IMG/VR virus record: IMGVR_UViG_3300032229_000191
Location: 1-26,108 of that record
Length of the DNA stretch: 26,108 nucleotides
Reading direction: 5' to 3' (one strand)
DNA from: a virus
Shown here: one piece after another, positions 6,901-13,991 of the stretch
Layout of the letters: every line of letters starts with the position of its first letter
How positions within the stretch are numbered: the first letter of the stretch is position 1
Notes under the pieces: generated by a model
The model's input: the letters and a program-made list of their open reading frames with translations, nothing else
Databases searched by the model: none
Told to the model about the DNA's origin: nothing
Made by a program: the position numbers and the translations under genes

Positions 6901-9623
6901 TTCAAATGGGTGCGGGTGGTGGAACTCAAGCAGCATTCGTAGGAGCAGTTACTGCAAACTCCGTATCTGCATCAACCATAACTGGTATAGGTAATGTAAC
7001 AACATACTCATCATCAGTAGATAGTAGATTAGTTGCAGAAGAAGCATCATCATCTCTATTTGCAACTAAGTTCGCAACTATCGGAACTCAATCAGGTAGT
7101 TGGGGTGGTGGAGGAACTGATACTGGTAGTTTAATGGTAACTGGTAGTGTTGTTGGAAATGTTCTAACCTTCACTAAAGGAGATGCATCTCAATTCAGTT
7201 TGACAGTAGCAACGGGTAGTGGCGGAGGAGGTTCAACTGATACCGGTTCTCTTTTAGTTACTGCATCATTTGATACATCAACAAGAAATATAACCTTTAC
7301 CAAAGGAGATGCAACCGGATTTAATATAAGTGGATTTGCAACAACTGGAAGTAATACTGGTAATAATAGATTTGTAGGTGAACAACAAATAACAAGCTCC
7401 TTAAATGCTTTAACCATTTTAGGCTATGGTAAAAGATTAAACTTTGGTGATAATTCACAACAAGCTGATACAGCACGATTATTCTTAGTAGAGAGTGATG
7501 GTAATAATCAAGGAACTACATTACAATTCACAGGAGCAAACACAGGTGTTGTATTTTCAATAAATGATACGGCAACTCCATCAACGGGGTCTACTCCGGT
7601 CTCATTTGAGAATACATCACGTAGTGGTAGTATCCTATTTCTAAATAGTGGTAATACGGGTAATATTACTTTTCAAAATAATACAGGTAGTATAAACCTA
7701 AGGGCTGGTAGTTCAATCTCCATCTCAGGTAGTTCAACTACAATACAAGATGTAAACTTTATACCATTCAGTCAATCACTAAATAGTAGAATACTAGCAG
7801 TAACGGGTAGTTCTCTAATAACTGGTAGTGTAAGTGGTAATGTTCTAACCTTTACAAAGGGAGATGCATCAACATTTACTTTAACAGTAGCAACGGGTAG
7901 TGGTGGAGGTTCTACAATAGACACAGGTAGTTTTGCTACAACGGGTAGTAACGTATTTACAGGAAGTCAAACATATGCAGATAGTGGAAGTAATAGTATG
8001 ACTCTACACTCGCAATCTGGCTCATTAGTATATACCAATGGTAATATCGATAATTTCTTTAATGTAAGTTCTTCTTTAGGACTAAACCCAAATGGTAGAT
8101 TGGGTGGTAACTTATTATTTAAAAATGCTATTAACCAATCAGGAAGTTTAGTAATTAGTGGTAGTGGTAATATAATAAGTGGATTACCAACAGTTACCAC
8201 TGGTTTTAGGGGTCAATTATCAGCTGGAAATATAGTAAGTGCATTACCAAGTGTTAGTGCTTCTATGGCATTTCCTCTTAATATTAATAGTAATATCCTA
8301 CAATCTGGTCTAACATTTAGAGGACCAGCCAGTTCATCTGCATATAATATATCAACTAACTATTTTGGAGGTGGAGTAACGTTAGGAAGTTCAGCAGCAA
8401 ACAATTTTGAAAAGGCTGTTGCAGGTGTTACATTGAATAATAACGTTATTAATGCTGCTGTTTCTGCAGTTGCAAATACAACAAATTTAAATGCAGCATT
8501 TAGTATTATTAACTCTAATATTAATCAGGCACTTACAATAAACGCAACTAGTTCATCTGTTCAAATTGCTAATGCTAATATGGGTGGAGCAAGTGCAACG
8601 ATTAATAGTAGAGCGTTCCATACGGGAAGTAATAACTACACAGTTATAGCTTCAACTCTAACTTCTGGTCAAACAACTACAATAAATTCAGATGGAGCAT
8701 CTGCAACAAACGTAACTCCTGGAGTTGTAGCATCTCTAATAGGTGGTTCTCAAAGTGCTATACAATTAGGTTCAGTTGGTGTAACATCAGATTCAAATCA
8801 ATTAAGAAACTCTATTGTATTTGGATTACAATTACAAGTAACGGGTTCTAACTCAGTAGCAGCAAGTACTGCACAAGGTTCTGCTTTTTTAGGTAGACAG
8901 AATGCAACCGATGCTGGAAGAAATGATTCATCAAGAGTAGTTCTTGCAGTAGGTACTGGAACAAACACAACAACAGGTAGAAAGACTGGTTTCTTAATTG
9001 ATTCAGGTTCTAATACATTCGTAGAAGGTACATTAAACGTAAGTGGTAGTACAACTCTTAGTGGAAGTTTATATATCCAATCAGGTAGTACATTACCAGC
9101 AGCAACAGGTAGTTCAGTATTAACTTGGAACTCAGCAACGGGACAAGTATCTCAATCACCAATTGCAACTTTAATATCTTCATCATTTAGTGTAGGAGCA
9201 TTTAACTCAACTATAACACAATCGGGTAGTGCAGCAGTATCACAATCAATGACATTTAATAATACTGATATATCAAATGGTATTACTTTAAATGGTGGTG
9301 GTACTCAATTAACTATTGCAAATAGTGGAACATACAACATACAATTCTCAGCACAATTATTAGCAGATACAGGAGCAGATACAATATGGATTTGGTTAAA
9401 GAAAAATGGAACTAACGTTTCTAATACTGCAACTAAATTAGTACTAGCAAATAATGAAGCTAACGTAGCAGCATGGAACTTCGTTGTTCCGGCAGTTGCA
9501 AATGATTACTTTGAATTAGTTTGGCAAAATAATGGTGGACATACAAAGTTATTAACTGAGACTGCAAGTGGTAATTATCCTGCAATACCTTCGGTAATAG
9601 TAACAGTCACACAAGTAGAATAG
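3942..9623 (+). CDS. Giant modular tail fibre / receptor-binding-type protein
   Basis: 1893 residues, extremely rich in Ser, Thr, Gly and Asn, with no catalytic motif or signal peptide; the composition of an extended trimeric phage fibre. Residues about 129-272, 538-680 and 766-888 are arrays of roughly 19-20-residue units built on LN(A/S)FT-x-S-x-x-TK and GSQSGSWDNT. Interspersed are at least five copies of a beta module built on GNTLTFTKGD. Residues about 1300-1750 form a long SGN/ITGLP-like beta region. The last 140 residues (about 1756-1893) match the C1q/TNF-like jelly-roll end of many phage fibres: TYNIQFSAQL, IWIWLKKNGTNV, AAWNFVVPAV, DYFELVWQN, PSVIVTVTQ. This tip is the likely receptor-contact or trimerisation domain. 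Its position amid neck and tail genes supports a virion role. Confidence 0.85.
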   Translation: MGNLSNLYISQSYQSLIHLGSDNTASSTLVGLQDGLGNSIGISVNTSGSLSISGSFTASLANGYAWVGDGNNRTSLVPTSSFGSVTSAITGSSLITASFSGNTLTFTKGNNTTFGVVIPDVSGSGPTDISALNAFTASQYTINSAIGASTSSLNSFTSSVDTKFIAVGSSTASLNSFTSSQNTKNSTLATYTASIDTKFSTIGSQSGSWDNTNLNAFSASVNTKFTAVGSSTSSLNAFTSSQNTKNSTLATYTGSNDTKWNTLGSLSGSLVNNIYATANPLEFNYSSANGNVTSVTLVASPGSTIDTGSFATTGSNSFNGDQTITGSLIVNYDTNSLPQLVIDKNTYEVTLRKIQGTQPMLIENSGTSNIQINTTIFDDSYKVLVNNNEFYYDGGTFLNQLQKTQINGKLIVNGPITASGIISSSAEVYGTYFQGDSVYVKNLIYPTAGFGQISNGGNASSSMDIFVGGNSSLLRILSANQIQIGDSAPNNKGVRLTGSLDILNNLTASLANGFTFVGNGSGRTIAVATSSFVSTPTDISALNAFTSSQNTKNSTLATYTASVDTKFSTIGTQSGSWDNTALNAFSASQITKDSTLATYTASVDQKFSNIGSQSGSWDNTNINAFTQSVDTKFTAVGVSTASLNSFTSSQDTKNSTLGTYTASVDTKFSTLGSQSGSWITESETGSFARTNVDNNFSVNQTFTNITAVSASFTYVQTLYETSSVIYSSGSNQFGDELSDIQTLSGSVKIQGNLTINGTPVQTSSVDISALNAFTQSQETKNSTLGSYTASVDTKFVAVGSSTASLNSFTQSQDTKNSTLASYTASVDTKFSTIGTQSGSWDNTSLNSFTQSVDTKFTAVGSSTASLNAYTQSNDTKWNTLGGQTGSYVTSAITGSSLVTASFSGNTLTFTKGDSSTFGVIIPDVSGSTGNFATTGSNTFVGNQTITGSLFVSGNINMVNGADIVTHHVRAEGSNGLELQTSNGTIIVQMGAGGGTQAAFVGAVTANSVSASTITGIGNVTTYSSSVDSRLVAEEASSSLFATKFATIGTQSGSWGGGGTDTGSLMVTGSVVGNVLTFTKGDASQFSLTVATGSGGGGSTDTGSLLVTASFDTSTRNITFTKGDATGFNISGFATTGSNTGNNRFVGEQQITSSLNALTILGYGKRLNFGDNSQQADTARLFLVESDGNNQGTTLQFTGANTGVVFSINDTATPSTGSTPVSFENTSRSGSILFLNSGNTGNITFQNNTGSINLRAGSSISISGSSTTIQDVNFIPFSQSLNSRILAVTGSSLITGSVSGNVLTFTKGDASTFTLTVATGSGGGSTIDTGSFATTGSNVFTGSQTYADSGSNSMTLHSQSGSLVYTNGNIDNFFNVSSSLGLNPNGRLGGNLLFKNAINQSGSLVISGSGNIISGLPTVTTGFRGQLSAGNIVSALPSVSASMAFPLNINSNILQSGLTFRGPASSSAYNISTNYFGGGVTLGSSAANNFEKAVAGVTLNNNVINAAVSAVANTTNLNAAFSIINSNINQALTINATSSSVQIANANMGGASATINSRAFHTGSNNYTVIASTLTSGQTTTINSDGASATNVTPGVVASLIGGSQSAIQLGSVGVTSDSNQLRNSIVFGLQLQVTGSNSVAASTAQGSAFLGRQNATDAGRNDSSRVVLAVGTGTNTTTGRKTGFLIDSGSNTFVEGTLNVSGSTTLSGSLYIQSGSTLPAATGSSVLTWNSATGQVSQSPIATLISSSFSVGAFNSTITQSGSAAVSQSMTFNNTDISNGITLNGGGTQLTIANSGTYNIQFSAQLLADTGADTIWIWLKKNGTNVSNTATKLVLANNEANVAAWNFVVPAVANDYFELVWQNNGGHTKLLTETASGNYPAIPSVIVTVTQVE
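4326..4757 (+). repeat. Fibre repeat array A
   Basis: Degenerate in-frame tandem repeats of about 57-60 bases. Each unit encodes a variant of LNAFTSSQNTKNSTLATYTA or SVDTKFSTIGSQSGSW. Units are alike at the DNA level (for example repeated acttatact and gatactaagt), pointing to expansion by recombination. Confidence 0.85.
5553..5983 (+). repeat. Fibre repeat array B
   Basis: A second block of the same 19-20-residue units. It contains ASVDTKFSTIGTQSGSWDNT and close variants, starts after DISALNAF as array A does, and ends at GSWITESETGS. Confidence 0.85.
6235..6605 (+). repeat. Fibre repeat array C
   Basis: The third block of the same unit, again introduced by DISALNAFTQSQ. It is followed directly by the second copy of the AITGSSLVTASFSGNTLTF module. 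The order array then beta module is therefore not fixed: the first beta module precedes array A. Confidence 0.83.
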
Positions 9624-9624
9624 T

Positions 9625-10020
9625 ATGGCAAGTTTAAAAGACATATCTAAAAATACACCTACCTTAGCAGGAATTGCTAATACGATTAAAAAGACTGCAG
9701 TTAAACTTGCACCAAAGGATACAGGTAATTTAAAAAGACAATTAGATACCTACAATAGACCTTCTGGTATGGTTAAAAGTACTATCAATGGGGGTGTGAT
9801 GTCTTATTCTTTTGAATTAGATGTTTCACCTCCAGGAGCAGAATATGGTAAATGGTGGAATGACCCAACTGTCAGTAGAACTGTGAAAGGTAAACCGGAA
9901 GTAAACTTTGCTAGTAGAGCAATAAATTCACCTGAAGTTAAACAACTGATTGATAAATTAGTCAACGAAACTGCTAATAATATAGCAAATATGGTTAGTA
10001 AGGAATTACAATCACTTTAG
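9625..10020 (+). CDS. HK97 gp10-like neck/tail protein
   Basis: A 131-residue basic protein. The helical N-terminus leads to KLAPKDTGNLKRQL (about 28-41), the hallmark KxxAPxDTGxLxxS-like stretch of HK97 gp10-type proteins. The middle section YSFELDVSPPGAEYGKWWNDPT corresponds to the loop with YxxxxExGT in that family. Members sit at the head-tail interface or tail terminator of siphoviruses. It begins one base after the fibre stop (TAGTATG). An alternative is a baseplate-hub-associated small protein, but the APKDTGNLK signature makes gp10-like the best call. Confidence 0.7.
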   Translation: MASLKDISKNTPTLAGIANTIKKTAVKLAPKDTGNLKRQLDTYNRPSGMVKSTINGGVMSYSFELDVSPPGAEYGKWWNDPTVSRTVKGKPEVNFASRAINSPEVKQLIDKLVNETANNIANMVSKELQSL

Positions 10021-10045
10021 GCATCCAATACTTTTAATAAAAAAT

Positions 10046-10063
10046 GGGTTATTATTACTATAA
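10046..10063 (+). promoter_or_regulatory. Candidate late promoter motif, copy 2
   Basis: GGGTTATTATTACTATAA lies in the 55-base gap before the gene at 10076, with its GTTATTA core at 10048-10054, 21 bases before the ATG. The sequence up to TTATTA followed by C/G-TA is shared with the copy at 350. AATG and CATT flank it as a short inverted repeat. Confidence 0.48.
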
Positions 10064-10075
10064 CATTAAGATATT

Positions 10076-11236
10076 ATGTCATTATCCTTATTACAAGTCC
10101 CTGCAACAGCATCTTTAGCACAATCACCAATCATCTTTTCCGTATTAGAAAGTGGTGGTGTAACTGAATCATCTTCATTTCAATATGTAGGTGAATTATA
10201 TTTTTGGACAGGTTCTTTAACTAATTCAGGAAGTGCACCTCAATATACAATAGCAAAATTTCCCAACACACAAAATGTTGGTATCTTTGATTTGAATAGA
10301 ATTATTAATTCTACTCTAACACAACAAGCAACAGCATTTACATCTTCAGTAGTCTATTATGCAACTGATTTTTATTTCCAATACTATAATGGTTCTGCAT
10401 ATGTAACTGGTTCTCATTTAAAAACTGCAACATATAAGGCATTGGATGGATATGGTATATTTCAAGAACCAATTGGTCAACAATTGTATTCTAAATCACC
10501 ACATTGGCCTTTGATGACAGATGGACCTGCAACTCAAAGTTGTTTTGTAGATAATTACGGAATAGCATCAGTTTATGTTGGTGAGATAGGAACAACTACT
10601 CCAACAAAGATAGTTTATACCTCAGCATTAGGAACTGCTGATTATGCAGTTAGTGGAAATACTTCAACAACCGGTCAGATAGTTGGATATCCAATTGGGC
10701 CAGCAGAAAGTACTTTCCCTTTAAGTGGAAGTATTACATCTTTCACTACTCAAGCGTATTCATCAGGAACACCGCTAGGAACTGCAATACAGTACGATGT
10801 CGTTTGTACACAAAAGTATCCCAATATAAGAATTAAATGGAAAAACAGATACGGACAATTCGACTGGATGAACTTTAATATGATTAATAGAAAATCATTC
10901 TCAACCGAAAGGAAAACTTACCAACCTCAATTGGGAAGTTGGGAATCTTCAACTCTAACTTATCAAAACTATGATTCAGCAACACTTGCATATATCGTAG
11001 ATTCTAAACAAGGAATATCAGTAAATACCAATTGGTTAAGTGATTCATATAATGATATCTTAAAACAATTGTTAGTAAGTGATGAAATATATTGGATTAC
11101 AAATGAGTCAACAAACGCTTTGACTCCGATAACGATAACAACACAAAATATACAATTCAAAACTGGTGTGAATGATAAACTTATTCAATACCAATTTGAT
11201 TTCGCATTAGGTCAACCATATAAATTAATCTTATAA
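10076..11236 (+). CDS. Distal tail / baseplate structural protein (Bacteroidota-phage family)
   Basis: 386 residues, beta-rich. I recognise the architecture from Bacteroidota phage tail regions: an N-terminal SPIIFSVLESG followed by FQYVGELYFW (about 19-49), a middle NVGIFDLNRIINSTL, and a well-kept C-terminal block with WKNRYGQFDWMNFN, RKSFSTERKTYQPQLG, LSDSYNDILKQLLVSDEIYW and NDKLIQYQFDFALGQPY. That C-terminal half is the family's best-conserved part. No enzymatic residues are apparent. It is first in a unit preceded by the GTTATTA motif, and its stop overlaps the next start (TAATG), indicating coupling. The exact place in the tail tip is not known to me. Confidence 0.65.
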   Translation: MSLSLLQVPATASLAQSPIIFSVLESGGVTESSSFQYVGELYFWTGSLTNSGSAPQYTIAKFPNTQNVGIFDLNRIINSTLTQQATAFTSSVVYYATDFYFQYYNGSAYVTGSHLKTATYKALDGYGIFQEPIGQQLYSKSPHWPLMTDGPATQSCFVDNYGIASVYVGEIGTTTPTKIVYTSALGTADYAVSGNTSTTGQIVGYPIGPAESTFPLSGSITSFTTQAYSSGTPLGTAIQYDVVCTQKYPNIRIKWKNRYGQFDWMNFNMINRKSFSTERKTYQPQLGSWESSTLTYQNYDSATLAYIVDSKQGISVNTNWLSDSYNDILKQLLVSDEIYWITNESTNALTPITITTQNIQFKTGVNDKLIQYQFDFALGQPYKLIL

Positions 11237-13257
11237 TGGGGATAATTAGTACACAAGGATTTACATTTCGTCTTATGGCGAGTGGTAGTAATGGGTTTCA
11301 ACAATTAGATACATTTGATGATGAAGATATAAAATTATCAAATAATATAACTGGTTTGTTTGATGTCGGTGTACTACCTTCAGATTTTACTCGTCAAATT
11401 ACTTTGCCGGGTTCAAAAGTAAATAACGCGTTTTTTGAACACGTCTATGATATATCAATAACAGACCCGTATCTATTTGCTACCAATGTTAAGGTGGCAG
11501 CATACTTTGATTTTGATTCAATCTATCTTTCAAGTGGATATATTCAATTAAATAAGATAAATGTTAGAGCTAATAAATTTATTGAATCGTATGATATTAC
11601 AGTTTATGGTACACTATCATCATTTGGTAGAGATATCAACAAATATTTTCTTACTGATTTAACTTCTCTTTCTCAATATAATCATACATCATCTTATAAT
11701 AATATTATTAATAGTTGGAGTGGTTCACTTTTTGGAGGAGATATAGTCTATCCCCTAGCGGATTATGGAAATGCATATCGATATACCTCTGGCCAATATG
11801 AATTATTTGGTATGGATGATATCAATGGTGCACTAGCAATACAAAACTTTAAACCATCAATTAGAGTAAAGCCAGTATTAGATGCAATCTTTTCAGAAGC
11901 AGGATATACCTACTCATCATCATTTATGAATCAACCATTTGTAGATGATATCTATTTGCTATGTAATAATTCTTTAAAGTATCCTGAGTTTTCAGATGTT
12001 GATTTAGAAACTTATGGTAAAATTAAAATAGGTGCAATATCAGGTAGTGGAATGACGGATGTTAATTTACCTTCAGGTAGTTTTGTTACCTTACCCTGGT
12101 TTAATGTTCTATCAGACCCACAAGGGTTTTACAATAATGGTGCATATACTGTTGAGAAGAGAACTAATATAACTGGTGTCTTAAACTTAAATATAAATGT
12201 AAGTTGTTCCGTAAATAATATGCCGGGAACTCTTACTGCAAATGGAACGTGGCAAACAAGATTATTAGAGACTGGTAGTTCAACACCCGTTGCAACACAA
12301 GCAGTACAATCCTTTATATTTTTCTTTGACCAATTACAACAATCTCGTACAGGTGGTATCAATCAAAACTATGAATTGAGTACGGAAATTATTTATCCAG
12401 ATGTACCGGTTGGAACTTATTATTTTCAAATACGACAATCACCAAATTTTCCATCATCAGTTGCTGCCTTACCGGTTGTAACAATGGACCCACAATCAAC
12501 AACTAAATCTTATTTACAAATTAAAGAAGTAAGTCAAGCTGCAGATGGTAGGATATTGGATATTCCTTCTAATATGCCATATGGTACAAGTGGAATTAAA
12601 CAAATTGATTTTGTCTTAGGATTACAAAAGAAATTCAATTTGGTAATCTATGCAGATAAAACCAAACGAAATAACTTTATTATTGAAACTTTTAATGATT
12701 GGTATAAGAAGGGACAGATTAGAGATTTTAACAAATATATAAATTTAGATGAAACTATTGAAGTTGTTCCAGCTAATAATCTTGCAGTTAATAAATTAAA
12801 TTTTGGAGATACCTTAGACCAGGATTATATTTCACAACAATTTTCTAAAGAAGCAAATAGAGAATTTGGTAAACAATATTATATTGATACTACCAACTAT
12901 TTCTCACAAGGAAGTTTTGATGTTAAAACAACATTTGCATCAGACCCACTAATTAGAATAGCAGGTACTGGCTTATCAGGTAGTGTTGCTGGATTAACTC
13001 CTACTATAACACAATATCAAGTTGGATACTTAAAATCAAGTATTAAACCTGCAGATTTTGATACTTGCTTCTCATATTCATACCCACCATACTATACCTC
13101 AACCGGTACTATACAAACTGGATTAATTGCTTATGTAGACCCATATGGAAATACTCCATTAACTGGATATTCAAGTTTTGTAAGTCCTGATGGAGAAGCT
13201 TGGGATATAAATAAAATTACTGGTGAAATTGGATATGGAAGTGGAATCTTCTGTTAA
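11236..13257 (+). CDS. Large distal tail / baseplate protein (LPGSK family)
   Basis: 673 residues. The N-terminal 130 residues carry the pattern I associate with a tail-tip protein of Bacteroidota phages: DEDIKLSNNITGLFDVG, DFTRQITLPGSKVNNAFFEH (about 51-70), then a strand-rich YFDFDSIYLSSGYIQLNKI. A central stretch IRVKPVLDAIFSEAGYTYSS is typical of the same family, as are IKQIDFVLGLQKKFNLVIYADKTKRNNFIIETFNDW and the helix around 505-560. It lacks signal peptide and membrane segments. Its C-terminus stops just before the next gene, which encodes what looks like the family's usual terminal domain, so the two may be a naturally split protein. Confidence 0.65.
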   Translation: MGIISTQGFTFRLMASGSNGFQQLDTFDDEDIKLSNNITGLFDVGVLPSDFTRQITLPGSKVNNAFFEHVYDISITDPYLFATNVKVAAYFDFDSIYLSSGYIQLNKINVRANKFIESYDITVYGTLSSFGRDINKYFLTDLTSLSQYNHTSSYNNIINSWSGSLFGGDIVYPLADYGNAYRYTSGQYELFGMDDINGALAIQNFKPSIRVKPVLDAIFSEAGYTYSSSFMNQPFVDDIYLLCNNSLKYPEFSDVDLETYGKIKIGAISGSGMTDVNLPSGSFVTLPWFNVLSDPQGFYNNGAYTVEKRTNITGVLNLNINVSCSVNNMPGTLTANGTWQTRLLETGSSTPVATQAVQSFIFFFDQLQQSRTGGINQNYELSTEIIYPDVPVGTYYFQIRQSPNFPSSVAALPVVTMDPQSTTKSYLQIKEVSQAADGRILDIPSNMPYGTSGIKQIDFVLGLQKKFNLVIYADKTKRNNFIIETFNDWYKKGQIRDFNKYINLDETIEVVPANNLAVNKLNFGDTLDQDYISQQFSKEANREFGKQYYIDTTNYFSQGSFDVKTTFASDPLIRIAGTGLSGSVAGLTPTITQYQVGYLKSSIKPADFDTCFSYSYPPYYTSTGTIQTGLIAYVDPYGNTPLTGYSSFVSPDGEAWDINKITGEIGYGSGIFC

Positions 13258-13270
13258 AAAATAAACGATT

Positions 13271-13795
13271 ATGGCAACACAAAGAATACCAATATACATA
13301 CCAACTTACATAAGTAGTGCTACATACGAACCTGCTAGAGTTCTACCACGTATTCTATTTTTTAATGGAATGCTAGATTGTGAAAGATATTATATACAAA
13401 GTGGTAGTGTTGCTATTGGAGGTGTTTCATATGAACAAACCGCATTTCCTTATTTTGATAATTATAATGTAGTATCAGGTAGTTTTCCAACAACCGATTC
13501 TAAATCTTTACTTTTTACAAATGAGACAGCTGTTTATGGTGAAACACCAACTGTCAGTTTATATACTGAATATTGGGAAAAATATGTAGAATTATTGTAC
13601 AATCCTAGAACTCGTTTACTTAATTGTTCAGCGATTATTCCTTTAGCTGATTATTTCGATATCGAATTAAATGATATCGTTAATTTTAGAGGAAACTATT
13701 ATCACCTAAGAGCAATAAATGATTATTCCCTAAAAGATGGTACTTGTAATTTACAATTATTAGGACCGATTATAGCTGATTCGATAAACTCATAA
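13271..13795 (+). CDS. Tail-tip protein, probable split C-terminal partner of the preceding gene
   Basis: 174 residues. The C-terminal half, LYTEYWEKYVELLYNPRTRL (about 96-115) then LADYFDIELNDIVNFRGNYYHLRAINDYSLKDGTCNLQLLGP, resembles the closing domain found at the end of large distal-tail proteins in Bacteroidota phages. Here it is a separate gene starting 13 bases after the larger protein's stop, with a normal ATG and an A-rich leader. The N-terminus, PIYIPTYISSATYEPARVLPRILFFNG, also looks like an internal region of such proteins. It probably assembles with its upstream partner. This relation comes from remembered patterns, not alignment. Confidence 0.55.
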   Translation: MATQRIPIYIPTYISSATYEPARVLPRILFFNGMLDCERYYIQSGSVAIGGVSYEQTAFPYFDNYNVVSGSFPTTDSKSLLFTNETAVYGETPTVSLYTEYWEKYVELLYNPRTRLLNCSAIIPLADYFDIELNDIVNFRGNYYHLRAINDYSLKDGTCNLQLLGPIIADSINS

Positions 13796-13817
13796 GCTAA
13801 CTTATTTATTACAAAAT

Positions 13818-13830
13818 TAATGTTATTACA
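13818..13830 (+). promoter_or_regulatory. Candidate late motif, copy 3 (TAATGTTATTACA)
   Basis: This 13-mer lies two bases before the ATG at 13833. It is identical, at the same spacing, to the copy before the protease gene at 15750. If it is a -10-like element, transcripts would be nearly leaderless for the first gene; alternatively it is an operator or translational element. Confidence 0.48.
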
Positions 13831-13832
13831 AT

Positions 13833-13991
13833 ATGATTAAGAATTTAATTGATTTATTACAGGTGAATGATTTTATAGGTTATTCAGAAAGATTAGATAT
13901 CGCAAAAGGAAAATATGCTATTCCAACAACATTTGGTGGAGTATTTAAAAATATCAAACGAAGAATATGGCCGACAAACAAGTCAAAATAA
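13833..13991 (+). CDS. 52-residue protein overlapping the tape measure start
   Basis: ATG to TAA encodes 52 residues beginning MIKNLIDLLQ and ending RRIWPTNKSK. It has a hydrophobic helix-like N-terminus, a central FIGYSERLDIAKGKYAIPTT segment and a basic end. It overlaps the first 25 bases of the tape measure gene in another frame. Tail-assembly chaperones occupy this place in many siphoviruses, but those are larger, and I see no frameshift arrangement. The motif TAATGTTATTACA lies two bases upstream, exactly as before the gene at 15750, which favours a real start. Unknown function. Confidence 0.5.
   Translation: MIKNLIDLLQVNDFIGYSERLDIAKGKYAIPTTFGGVFKNIKRRIWPTNKSK

Noticed and set aside
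3942-9623. Diversity-generating retroelement target in the fibre gene
   Set aside because: No reverse transcriptase or template repeat is visible in the window, and the C-terminal domain is a jelly-roll type, not a C-type lectin variable region.
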